A DNA stretch of 64,000 nucleotides from Shinella zoogloeoides. Its GTDB lineage: Bacteria; Pseudomonadota; Alphaproteobacteria; Rhizobiales; Rhizobiaceae. The notes under the pieces are model-generated. The model saw only the letters and a list, made by a program, of their open reading frames with translations. It did no database searches and had not been told where the DNA came from. The position numbers were made by a program, and so were the translations under genes. This document shows positions 1 to 7,204 of the stretch, one piece after another. Location: assembly GCF_030733845.1 (NCBI RefSeq), contig NZ_CP132311.1:124001-188000 (forward strand), read 5' to 3'. Numbering within the stretch: position 1 is the first letter of the stretch; the number at the start of each line of letters is the position of its first letter.

Positions 1-84
1 GCTCGACCCTAGACGGCGTCCGCGCCGCCTTCACGGAATCCTTTCAGTCCATTTTTTCCTTGACCGAACCTCAGGGGTGTCTTC

Positions 85-522
85 GTGCGCTCATTTTCCG
101 ACTGCCAGTCCATCATCAAGGCCGCGACCGTCTCCGCCTACGAGGCCGTCGGCGGCGTCACCGCGGCGGCCGACATGCTCGGCGTGCGTTCCTCGACCCT
201 TACCAAATATGCCTCGCCCGGCGAGGAATGGCAGGCGAGCTTCATCCGGCTCGACCTTGCCGTCCGGCTCGACCGGCAGAGCGCGCATCCGTTTTTGCTG
301 ACTGCGATGGACCGGCTGGTAAAGGCGGAGCGGCCGACGGGGTTCGGCAGCGTCACGGCGAGCGCCATCCTGAAACTGGATGGCGTGCTCGACGACGTGG
401 TGCGCGAGGTCGCGCGCGCGATCGAGGGCGACGACCATATCGACGCGGCCGAACGCGTCGCCATCCGCAGCAAGATCGTCGCCGCCAAGCAGATCCTTGC
501 ACAGCTCGACGCGGTGCTGTGA
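85..522 (+). CDS. Small phage regulatory protein, HTH-like
   Basis: 145 aa from a GTG start with AGGGG about 8 bases upstream. Residues about 15-40 (an alanine-rich stretch ending in LGVRSSTLTKYAS) look like a helix-turn-helix of the type found in phage CII-like or Mu-like regulatory proteins. The C-terminal half is charged and helical, with no enzyme motif. It opens an operon of four genes in which each stop overlaps the next start, ending in a methyltransferase. A role in early gene control is suggested by position and fold only; I do not recognise the exact family. Confidence 0.55.
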   Translation: MRSFSDCQSIIKAATVSAYEAVGGVTAAADMLGVRSSTLTKYASPGEEWQASFIRLDLAVRLDRQSAHPFLLTAMDRLVKAERPTGFGSVTASAILKLDGVLDDVVREVARAIEGDDHIDAAERVAIRSKIVAAKQILAQLDAVL

Positions 523-734
523 TGGCGGCGTACGACTATTCCGATTCCGAAGAGACCATTCGCCGGATCGAGGCCGTCCTGCCGGAAGAGGACCTCAAGG
601 CCCTTTCCGTCCTGCTCACCGCCTCCGCCATCAAGGCGGTCGATAGCGGCGTGTCCGACACGCGCGCTGTTTCCGGGCTGATCGCCTCGCTCGCCACCGT
701 CCGCAACCAGTTGAAGAGACCGGGGAACCACTGA
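522..734 (+). CDS. Hypothetical small phage protein
   Basis: 70 aa, acidic N-terminus (MAAYDYSDSEETIRR) followed by two predicted helices. The ATG overlaps the TGA of the preceding gene, so it is probably translationally coupled. No family recognised. Its only visible context is the overlapping early operon 85-2367. Confidence 0.55.
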   Translation: MAAYDYSDSEETIRRIEAVLPEEDLKALSVLLTASAIKAVDSGVSDTRAVSGLIASLATVRNQLKRPGNH

Positions 735-943
735 TGATGGTCATCGAGAAGCTTTCCGACGCGGCCCGCAAGGTCGTCCGCGACGCTCACGCCGACCCCC
801 AGGGCGTCGTCCTCGGGTGCGGCGTTCGCTTCCGCGAGGCCTGCGCCGCCGGATATTTGGTGCCGGTGCGCGGCGCCATTGACCGATGGCACATCACCGT
901 CAAGGGGCGGGAATACTGCCTCAGGCTGATGAGGGCGCACTGA
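734..943 (+). CDS. Hypothetical small phage protein, winged-helix-like C-terminus
   Basis: 69 aa. The start overlaps the stop of the previous gene and the stop overlaps the next start. The last 25 residues (IDRWHITVKGREYCLRLM) have the look of the wing and final helix of a small winged-helix protein. No firm family assignment. Part of the coupled early operon. Confidence 0.55.
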   Translation: MMVIEKLSDAARKVVRDAHADPQGVVLGCGVRFREACAAGYLVPVRGAIDRWHITVKGREYCLRLMRAH

Positions 944-2367
944 TGGCCCTCAGTCCAGACCAGACCAGGATCCTCACCGCCGCCCTCGTGGGCGGCTCTT
1001 TCCATTCGCAGGAACAGCGCGACCTCATCAAATGCCGCGCGCTGAATTCGAAAGGGTATCTGCGCCGCGACCCGCAGGACGGTTGCCTGTGGTATCCGAC
1101 CGATCTTGCCGGCGCGTTGAGCCTCGTTCCTGCCGACCTCCATGGCGCCGAACCGGAGAAGCCCGCCGGCGGGCCGCCGGCGCGACTGCCGCATCATCCT
1201 CTGGCGGCGCTCTTCCCGATGTTCGCCGAGGACGAACTGCAGCGCCTGGCGGACGACATCGCGGCGCGCGGACAGGAGGAGCCTGTCTGGCTGCTCGACG
1301 GCCATATTCTCGACGGTCGAAACCGCGAGGCGGCCTGCGCGCTCATCGGAATCGACGCATGGACGAAGGACTACGAGGGCAAGGATCCGCTCGGCTTCGT
1401 CCTGTCGCTCAACCTGCACCGGCGGCATCTTTCCGAAAGCCAGCGGGCGATGGTGGCGGCGCGCATCGTCGATTGGGAACGCGGTATCAACCAGACGACA
1501 GCCGGGGATGCAAATTTGCACGCCCGCGAGGCCGGTCGTCGCCTCTCGATTTCCGAGCGAGCCGTAAAGGCGGCCAAGCGCGTGCGCGACCATGGCATCG
1601 AGCAGCTTTCCGACGCGATCCGCGACGGTCGGCTGTCGGTCAATGCCGGCGAGGCCATCAGCTTCCTTGAGCGCGAGGCACAGGAGGAGGTGCTCCGCCT
1701 CGAGGAAAAGCAGATCGTTCAGCGCGCGAAGGAGATCCGCGAGAAACGGGCGAAACTCCGCCACGCCGTGCGCCTCACCCACATGGCGCATGTGGTCGAT
1801 CGCGGTCAGCCGACGGTCGGGCGCGTCGAGACGAAATACCCGGTCATCTATGCCGACCCGCCCTGGCAGTTCGGCGTGCGCAGCGAGGTGACGGGCCGCG
1901 AGAAGAGCGCCGAGAACCATTATCCCACCATGCCGACGGACGATATCTGCGCGCTGTTCGATGAGATCGGCGATCCGGCCAAGCGCGACGCCGTGCTCTT
2001 CCTCTGGGCCAGCAACCCCATGCTGCCGGACGCGTTTCGCGTCATGGCGGCGTGGGGTTTCTCCTACGTCCACCATTGGATCTGGGACAAGGAGATCGCC
2101 GGCACGGGCTATTGGGGCCGCGATCGGCACGAACTCCTGCTGATCGGCAAGCGGGGACAACCCGTCGCGCCGCTGCCCGGCACCCAGCCGGAAACCATCC
2201 ACCGCGAACGCAAGGGGCGCCACAGCGCCAAACCGGACTGGTTCGCCGAACAGATCGAACGCCTCTACCCGGACATGCCGCGGCTGGAGCTGTTCTGCCG
2301 CGCGCCACGCCCTGGCTGGCACGCATGGGGTTATGAGGCGGCGACGCCGGAAAGCGAGACGGTATGA
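943..2367 (+). CDS. ParB-like domain fused to MT-A70 adenine methyltransferase
   Basis: 474 aa from the ATG that overlaps the previous stop; a longer reading from 886 would run back into the preceding gene. The first 65 residues look winged-helix-like. Residues about 85-180 are a ParB/sulfiredoxin-type domain (LLDGHILDGRNREAAC), followed by a basic helical linker. From about residue 295 comes an MT-A70 domain with the catalytic motif DPPW at residues 305-308 and the ending WHAWGYEA typical of phage versions. By family it should transfer a methyl group from S-adenosylmethionine to N6 of adenine in DNA. The ParB part probably gives DNA binding. It closes the early operon and may protect phage DNA from restriction or alter host methylation. 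Confidence 0.88.
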   Translation: MALSPDQTRILTAALVGGSFHSQEQRDLIKCRALNSKGYLRRDPQDGCLWYPTDLAGALSLVPADLHGAEPEKPAGGPPARLPHHPLAALFPMFAEDELQRLADDIAARGQEEPVWLLDGHILDGRNREAACALIGIDAWTKDYEGKDPLGFVLSLNLHRRHLSESQRAMVAARIVDWERGINQTTAGDANLHAREAGRRLSISERAVKAAKRVRDHGIEQLSDAIRDGRLSVNAGEAISFLEREAQEEVLRLEEKQIVQRAKEIREKRAKLRHAVRLTHMAHVVDRGQPTVGRVETKYPVIYADPPWQFGVRSEVTGREKSAENHYPTMPTDDICALFDEIGDPAKRDAVLFLWASNPMLPDAFRVMAAWGFSYVHHWIWDKEIAGTGYWGRDRHELLLIGKRGQPVAPLPGTQPETIHRERKGRHSAKPDWFAEQIERLYPDMPRLELFCRAPRPGWHAWGYEAATPESETV

Positions 2368-2423
2368 GCGCGGACGTGCTTCTTGTCAGTCACTCCGCGA
2401 GTGCATGCAAATTGTCGCGCGGA

Positions 2424-3686
2424 TCAGCTCTTGCCGATTGCCTTGTCCAGCAGCTCGGTGAAATTCGGCGGATCCACGCTATCCGAATTATGGCCCGGCG
2501 TCGGGCGGAACAGCGCGTTCAGGATAAGGGCGCGGTCCTCCCGCACGGCTGCCTGCCGGCCAATCAGATGGAAATAGGTGTCCATCATCGTGTGCCGCTG
2601 CCGGGCGTCTTCCATAAGGGCAAGGGAGTGCAGATTGAAGCGGACGAGGAGCCGGACAATCCAAAAATAGAGTGCCAGTGGAACGGTTATGATGACCAAC
2701 CGGCTGACAGCGGAGACGGTTTGCTGCACGGTGGATGCATTGGCGGGGAGATCCGCTGTGGCGACGTCTCCGATGTGCTTGAGCGCGCTCAACACGGTAT
2801 CGAGATTGAACAGTGCGAGGCCGGGCAGAACCAAAAGAAAAATCGCGATCAGGCCTGCGGATATCCAGAAGGCCCGGTTGCTGGTTTTTGCACGCGCGTC
2901 CCACAGGCGCTTGACGGACAGGGTTCCGAGATTTTCGTCTATCTTGGCGGCGAGCGCTTCCGTCTCCTTGGCTTGCTTCTCGACAGCATCAGCCCGGTCC
3001 TCCCAACCCTTCGCCCGCTCATCAAGGCTCGCCATGACCGCCCGCATTTTCTCTCTCGTCACGTTCAGATCGCTGAGAGCTTTCTGGTTCTCGGTTTGCG
3101 ATTGTATAACATTATCCTTGGACGCGCTGACCTGTGCTTCGATCCGTCCAGCTGCATTTTCTACCAGGGGTATTTGCGCCTCTACGCGCTTTGTGAAGTC
3201 CTTCATCACCTCATCCATGCCGCTCCGACAGAAAGCCTTCATCTCCTCGATGGCGTGTTCCGAACGCGCTTCTATTTCCGCAAATGTGCGCAAGGACGTG
3301 TAGCTACCGATCTCCGCCGCTACGGTGAGCGGCGTGGCGGCGCTAATGCTGTTGAGCTGCTGGACGGTCATTTCGCATATAATGCCAGCGAGAACAGCAA
3401 CGATATCCTCGATACCCGCCATATCCATCCAGGAGTCGAGTGCTGTGACTTCAGGAGCCATCAAGGGCGGCGGCCCCTTTATTCGAGGAGGGTTTGGGCC
3501 TTCCCCGATCACGGCGCGAAATACGACGGTTGCGAAGCTATCAAGTTCAACGCGCGATTCCTCCGGAAGTCTCGCGAGAGCCGCCGCAACGGACCTTCTC
3601 AAGTGAGCTTTATCAGTCAGACTTTGCTCGGGGCGAACCGACGTGGAAATCCCCTTGTTGATGACCTTAAACGTCTCGTAGTTCAC
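2424..3686 (-). CDS. Membrane-anchored coiled-coil protein (DUF6161-like)
   Basis: 420 aa on the strand opposite to the rest of the early region, convergent with the methyltransferase and divergent from the replication initiator. The N-terminal 150 residues appear globular. Residues about 150-255 are strongly heptad-like and charged (coiled coil). Two hydrophobic segments follow (around FWISAGLIAIFLLVLPGLALF and LVIITVPLALYFWIVRLLV), then a cytosolic C-terminal tail of about 80 residues. The architecture fits the uncharacterised DUF6161 group; I cannot confirm that without a search. A separately transcribed membrane protein inside a prophage early region is typical of lysogeny-expressed morons such as superinfection exclusion genes. 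That function is inference. Confidence 0.7.
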   Translation of the reverse strand: MNYETFKVINKGISTSVRPEQSLTDKAHLRRSVAAALARLPEESRVELDSFATVVFRAVIGEGPNPPRIKGPPPLMAPEVTALDSWMDMAGIEDIVAVLAGIICEMTVQQLNSISAATPLTVAAEIGSYTSLRTFAEIEARSEHAIEEMKAFCRSGMDEVMKDFTKRVEAQIPLVENAAGRIEAQVSASKDNVIQSQTENQKALSDLNVTREKMRAVMASLDERAKGWEDRADAVEKQAKETEALAAKIDENLGTLSVKRLWDARAKTSNRAFWISAGLIAIFLLVLPGLALFNLDTVLSALKHIGDVATADLPANASTVQQTVSAVSRLVIITVPLALYFWIVRLLVRFNLHSLALMEDARQRHTMMDTYFHLIGRQAAVREDRALILNALFRPTPGHNSDSVDPPNFTELLDKAIGKS

Positions 3687-3814
3687 GGCGAGCCCCCGCT
3701 CTTACAGCTTCAGAATTGGCGGCACCCTGCCCACTACGGCGTGAAAAAACAATCTCCGCGTGCGCCGAGTGCCTTTGTATTTGTGCGGAATTCACATGTT
3801 CAGGTGGCTGTGCA

Positions 3815-5059
3815 ATGAGCCACGATGCCACCAACTGGGCAATCAAGCAGCGCGGTATCAAGCCGGCCCTCAAGGTCGTGCTGTGGAACCTGTGCGACCG
3901 CTACCATCCCGACAACGGGTGCTTTCCCAGCCAGGATACGCTGGCAGCGGATTGCGAGGTGCCGCGCTCGACGCTCAACGTCTACCTGAAGGAACTTGAA
4001 GATATGGGTCTCATCGTGCGCGAGCAGCGCCGCGAGAAGGGATCGAACCGGATGGACCGCACGCGCTACCGCTTCCCGTTCGAACCTGATTTTCCGGCGA
4101 AAACCGAGGAAAAGCCGGGTCCAGATTCTGGACACGGCCCCGTGTCCAGAAATCGGCCCGAGCCGAGTCCAGAAAACGGCAAAAGCCATGTCCAGAATCT
4201 GGACAGTAACCCTGTAAGGGAACCAGTAAAGGGAACCAGTAAGGAGAGAGAGGGCGGGCGCGATAGGCAGGAAGGCAAGCAGGAGGCGCAGACGGAAGTG
4301 CATGCCGAAACGCCGGCGTCGATCGAGCGGGCGTTCTGGCGGTTGGTGAAGAATTGGCCGGACTTTGATGGCATGCCCAAAGAGCCGGCGAAGGGTCCGT
4401 GGTTGACCTTGACGCAGGCGGAACGCAGCGAGGCATTGGCCCAGCTGCCTGCGTGGCTTGCGGCTCTGAAGCGGCAGAAAAAGAGCCATGTTCCCGCACC
4501 ATCGACGTATCTTCGCGAAAAGCTCTGGCAGGATATCCCGATATCTCTCGATCAGCAGGCCGGGGCGAAGACGGCCGTGACAAAGCTCGCCGCGCCCTAC
4601 GGCAAGCTCTGGATGGCCGAGCGTATCGCAGATCTTCTGCGTAAGCCGTATGGCGTGATCGGCGGTCTGACAACATTCGAGAAGCGTCAGGTTCAGCTGA
4701 ACCAGAAAACAGCGGACGAGCTTTACAGGGAGAAAATCCGCCGTAGCGGCTGGACGCTGGTGAACACCATGCATGAGCGCGCTGCGGACATGAAGGGGTA
4801 TCCGTGCCGACCGGAACTGATGCCGTTGGCTGAGAGCTTCCGGCCGGCGCATCGCGACGGAGACCTCTATGCGGCTTGGCGCCGCGAGCACGAGCGCCGG
4901 GGCTGGCCGTTCATAGACAATACGCGACCGCCGGAATGGGTGCATTTCCCACCTGTTCCGGATGGATGGGAGGCGGACCCAGACGCGGCGGTCTGGTCGG
5001 CATTGGAAGAATTTGCGGCACAGGTGCGAGAGGTACGGGGCGATGAACATGCAGCATGA
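3815..5059 (+). CDS. Phage replication initiator, lambda O-like, N-terminal HTH
   Basis: 414 aa from the ATG at 3815. The first 90 residues form a winged HTH of the HTH_36 type seen in phage and plasmid replication initiators (SQDTLAADCEVPRSTLNVYL as recognition region). A low-complexity proline/serine-rich linker (residues about 95-155) is encoded by DNA carrying four copies of GTCCAGA at 23-25 bp spacing. The C-terminal domain (about 165-414) is helical and has no helicase motifs, so it probably recruits host replication proteins. Presence of iterons inside the gene mirrors lambda O. The protein should bind the iterons and start DNA replication of the prophage. Confidence 0.75.
   Translation: MSHDATNWAIKQRGIKPALKVVLWNLCDRYHPDNGCFPSQDTLAADCEVPRSTLNVYLKELEDMGLIVREQRREKGSNRMDRTRYRFPFEPDFPAKTEEKPGPDSGHGPVSRNRPEPSPENGKSHVQNLDSNPVREPVKGTSKEREGGRDRQEGKQEAQTEVHAETPASIERAFWRLVKNWPDFDGMPKEPAKGPWLTLTQAERSEALAQLPAWLAALKRQKKSHVPAPSTYLREKLWQDIPISLDQQAGAKTAVTKLAAPYGKLWMAERIADLLRKPYGVIGGLTTFEKRQVQLNQKTADELYREKIRRSGWTLVNTMHERAADMKGYPCRPELMPLAESFRPAHRDGDLYAAWRREHERRGWPFIDNTRPPEWVHFPPVPDGWEADPDAAVWSALEEFAAQVREVRGDEHAA
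4119..4242 (+). repeat. Iteron array, candidate phage replication origin
   Basis: Four copies of GTCCAGA start at 4119, 4144, 4167 and 4190, that is every 23-25 bp or about two helical turns. The first and last are extended to near-perfect palindromes GTCCAGAWTCTGGAC (4119-4133 and 4190-4204). They are followed by two tandem 13-bp-spaced copies of GGGAACCAGTAA (4218-4229 and 4231-4242) and a purine-rich tract to about 4290. All lie in the linker-coding part of the initiator gene, as in lambda ori within O. Confidence 0.7.
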
Positions 5060-5702
5060 CGGTCTTATCGGACAACCGATAGCGAAACGTTCCGGCGAGC
5101 GCTTCGCCGATCGCATGCGTCGTATCAGCGAAGCGAGGCTCGATGAGGGTGCTCTTGCCACCATCAATTGCCGAATCAGCGCAGGGAAAGTGCCGTGGTT
5201 TGCGATTCGAGTAAGGACCGGCCGCGAGCAGGCTGTGGAAAACGCGCTTGGAGCGATGGATATCGCGACCCTTGTGCCGATGCGTCGGGGGCCGGATTTG
5301 CGTCGTCGCGGGCGCATTATCGTCGGTTCCATGATGCCCGTGATCCACGGCTATGTGCTCGCCCAGATGCTTCCGATCTCGGACTATTTGTCCGGATTCC
5401 TGGGCATCGAGCACGTCATTGACATCCTCGGCGGATGCGATCGACAGGTGCGTCTGTCCGACAAGGAAGTGTGGCGCTTCAACGGATTGGCAGAGGCGGG
5501 CGTATATGACTGGGAGCGTCCGGTGGACATCACCCTAGTCCAGGGCGAGCCGGTCTTCATCGTGGCCGGCCCCTTTGCAGGCCAGAAGGCGATTGTCGTC
5601 ACACCGAACCGCAAGGGGCGTGGTGATGTTGTGGTCGCGATCGCGTTCATGGGAGGCGATGTGCCTGCCTCCGTGCCGCTTGCGCTTATCAGGAAAATGT
5701 GA
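5043..5702 (+). CDS. NusG-family transcription antiterminator (phage-encoded)
   Basis: 219 aa from the ATG at 5043, overlapping the initiator gene by 17 bp. After an N-terminal extension of about 45 residues comes an NGN-like domain beginning PWFAIRVRTGREQAVENAL, with VIHGYVLAQM further on. The C-terminus holds a KOW-like motif (GEPVFIVAGPFAGQKAIVV). NusG paralogues bind RNA polymerase and make it resistant to terminators. Its place as the last early gene directly before the long late operon fits an antiterminator of late transcription. A strongly folded RNA lies just downstream and is a candidate recruitment site. Confidence 0.85.
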   Translation: MNMQHDGLIGQPIAKRSGERFADRMRRISEARLDEGALATINCRISAGKVPWFAIRVRTGREQAVENALGAMDIATLVPMRRGPDLRRRGRIIVGSMMPVIHGYVLAQMLPISDYLSGFLGIEHVIDILGGCDRQVRLSDKEVWRFNGLAEAGVYDWERPVDITLVQGEPVFIVAGPFAGQKAIVVTPNRKGRGDVVVAIAFMGGDVPASVPLALIRKM

Positions 5703-5742
5703 GAGTCATCTTGTACTGGATGAGCTGATGATCCTGAAGTGA

Positions 5743-5828
5743 GCCTCTGAGAACGCCTAGCACGCGGGGAGCAATCCCGAGGTCGGTACACCGGTCAGCC
5801 CCAACCCTGACAGCCTCACGCGAGAGGC
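5743..5828 (+). ncRNA. Candidate structured RNA downstream of the NusG-like gene
   Basis: Hand-folded helices, all Watson-Crick: 5743-5748 with 5823-5828 (GCCTCT/AGAGGC); 5763-5766 with 5819-5822 (CGCG/CGCG), stacked on the first helix on the 3' side; 5767-5770 with 5775-5778 closed by a GCAA tetraloop of the GNRA class; 5779-5782 with 5814-5817 (GAGG/CCTC); inside it 5784-5786 with 5791-5793 (loop TACA) and 5794-5798 with 5807-5811 (GTCAG/CTGAC). No ORF covers it in sense. It lies in the leader of the late operon, between the antiterminator and the first late gene. I know no named family for it. Function as an antitermination (put/nut or LoaP-type) element is inference. Confidence 0.5.
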
Positions 5829-5871
5829 ATCGATTCAGGGCCAGTGCGACAGCTATGCTCAGATGAAACAC

Positions 5872-5891
5872 AGGCGGCCGAGAGGTCGCCT
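5872..5891 (+). promoter_or_regulatory. GNRA hairpin overlapping the ribosome binding site
   Basis: An 8-bp stem (5872-5879 with 5884-5891, one G-U pair) is capped by a GAGA tetraloop. The loop and the first stem bases form GAGAGG, the only Shine-Dalgarno-like sequence before the start codon at 5897. The stem is followed by TTTCAC. It could modulate translation of the first late gene or form a weak terminator. Confidence 0.4.
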
Positions 5892-5896
5892 TTCAC

Positions 5897-6445
5897 ATGT
5901 CTACGGATATGGCGACCGAACTTCACTTCGACGCATCCGAATTCGATATCCTCGGCAGAGCGATTGCGCGGCTGCCGGGCGATATCAAGACCAAAGCCTT
6001 CGCGCGGGCGATGAGCCGCATGCGTGACATGGCGCGCACGCGCATCGTTCGCCGGTCGAGCGAGCGCACCGACATTCCGGTCGGCATGGTGCGCGCGCTT
6101 ACGACCGCGTACCTCAATGCGGGCGGGCATTCGATCGAAATGGTCATGCGGTCGGGATGGGTGCCGCTTGCCAAGCTCGGTGCGCGCCAGACCTCGACAG
6201 GTGTCAGTGTGCGCAATCGCGGCTCCTATCGTTCGGCGTTCCTCGCCAACATGGCGAGCGGTCACCGCGGGGTGATGATCAGGGAGGGCGCGGCCCGCCT
6301 GCCGATCCGCGAACTCTTCGGCGCCAATCCGGCGCACGATGTCACGAACAATCCCGATGAGTTCCTTCCGGTGCTCGCTGAGGTCATCCAGGATCATCTC
6401 CTGCCTCGTGTCCTGCACGAGCTGGAACGCCTCCTTCCGGGCTGA
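5897..6445 (+). CDS. Phage minor tail protein Z-like (GPZ family)
   Basis: 182 aa. The sequence resembles the prophage minor tail protein Z family: a helical N-terminus containing KTKAFARAMSRMRDMARTR, a central conserved part RIVRRSSERTDIPVGMVR, and a C-terminal helical end. In lambda, gpZ acts at the tail terminus that joins the head. The location before the terminase genes is unusual, since it normally lies among the head-tail connector genes. ATG 5897 is chosen; ATG 5912 is an alternative, as neither has a free strong ribosome binding site. Confidence 0.65.
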   Translation: MSTDMATELHFDASEFDILGRAIARLPGDIKTKAFARAMSRMRDMARTRIVRRSSERTDIPVGMVRALTTAYLNAGGHSIEMVMRSGWVPLAKLGARQTSTGVSVRNRGSYRSAFLANMASGHRGVMIREGAARLPIRELFGANPAHDVTNNPDEFLPVLAEVIQDHLLPRVLHELERLLPG

Positions 6446-6607
6446 CCCTACCCCCCCCGATTCAGGGACCGTAGAATCTTCCGCCCCTCCCACGGGCCGG
6501 GGCGACCCCCGAAACCTGTCCGATTTTCCCACGGAATTATTGGGTTGACGGGGTTAACGCGGTTAACGCAGCGCGGTTGACGCGATCAACGGTTAATAGG
6601 TGGAGCC
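6446..6607 (+). other. Candidate packaging site (cos/pac) upstream of terminase
   Basis: This gap has no gene. It starts with a run of eight C residues (from about 6456) and a G/C-rich stretch with inverted repeats (GGGGCGACCCCCG around 6497). It ends with an array of GGTTRACG octamers. Packaging sites of lambda-like phages lie directly beside or inside the terminase small subunit gene, which begins at 6608 with ribosome binding site AGGTGGAG. The assignment as cos or pac rests on position and repeats only. Confidence 0.45.
6543..6596 (+). repeat. GGTTRACG repeat array
   Basis: Copies of GGTTRACG begin at 6543, 6552, 6561 and 6575; a truncated copy (GGTTAA) is at 6591 and an inverted one (GATCAAC) at 6584-6590. 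The first three are spaced 9 bp apart. The array ends just before the terminase small subunit, whose N-terminal winged HTH is a good candidate to bind it, like the R sites of lambda cosB. Confidence 0.6.
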
Positions 6608-7204
6608 ATGGCTGACGAAACGCTGGTCATGTGGTCGATCTCGCAGATTGCCGAACGCGACGGCGTCTCGAAGGCGGCGGTCTCCAAAGCGGCGAAGAAG
6701 CTGATCGAGGACAAGCCCGACACGCCGGTCGAGCGAGACGGCCAGGGCCGGGTGATGCTGATCTCGCTGGCGCATTATGACCATCATCGCCAGCGGTTCG
6801 TGAACCCGGCCAAGGCGACCGCGCCAATCCGCTCGATCACCTCGGCGATGTCGGCGACGGTAGAACCCGGTGAGACATTCGACGAGGCGCGGCGCCAGTC
6901 CGAATGGTTGAAGGTGGCGCGAGAGCGCATCCGGCATCAGGAGGAAGTCGGGCGGCTGCTTCGCCGTGACAAGGTCGAGGAAGCGCAGCGCGTAGCCGGC
7001 CGCGAGATTCAGAACATCATCCGCCGCCTGCAAAACAAGGCCGACGACGTTGCGATGGCGGTTTCCAAAGAGGGCGTCCACGGGGTCCGCGTCCTGCTTC
7101 GCCAGGTGGCATTCGAGATCGGCAACGAAATCGCAAGCCGCCTCGAGCTCGTCGCCGAGGCTGCCGACACGACCGACGAACTGATCGAGGACGAGGACGC
7201 GTGA
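6608..7204 (+). CDS. Terminase small subunit, Nu1-like
   Basis: 198 aa. The N-terminus is a winged HTH (SISQIAERDGVSKAAVSKAA) as in the Nu1/DNA-packaging family. The C-terminal half is helical and charged and should bind the large subunit. It recognises the packaging site and positions the large subunit for cutting. The repeat array immediately upstream is the likely target. A good AGGTGGAG site precedes the ATG, and the stop overlaps the GTG of the large subunit. Confidence 0.85.
   Translation: MADETLVMWSISQIAERDGVSKAAVSKAAKKLIEDKPDTPVERDGQGRVMLISLAHYDHHRQRFVNPAKATAPIRSITSAMSATVEPGETFDEARRQSEWLKVARERIRHQEEVGRLLRRDKVEEAQRVAGREIQNIIRRLQNKADDVAMAVSKEGVHGVRVLLRQVAFEIGNEIASRLELVAEAADTTDELIEDEDA

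Noticed and set aside
4119..4204. CRISPR-like array
   Set aside because: Repeat units are only 7-15 bp with irregular, coding spacers inside a gene; this is an iteron pattern.
5725..5731. CTGATGA, matching the hammerhead ribozyme core
   Set aside because: No stem II and no GAAA box at the right distance follow; seven matching bases arise by chance and overlap the region after the NusG-like stop.
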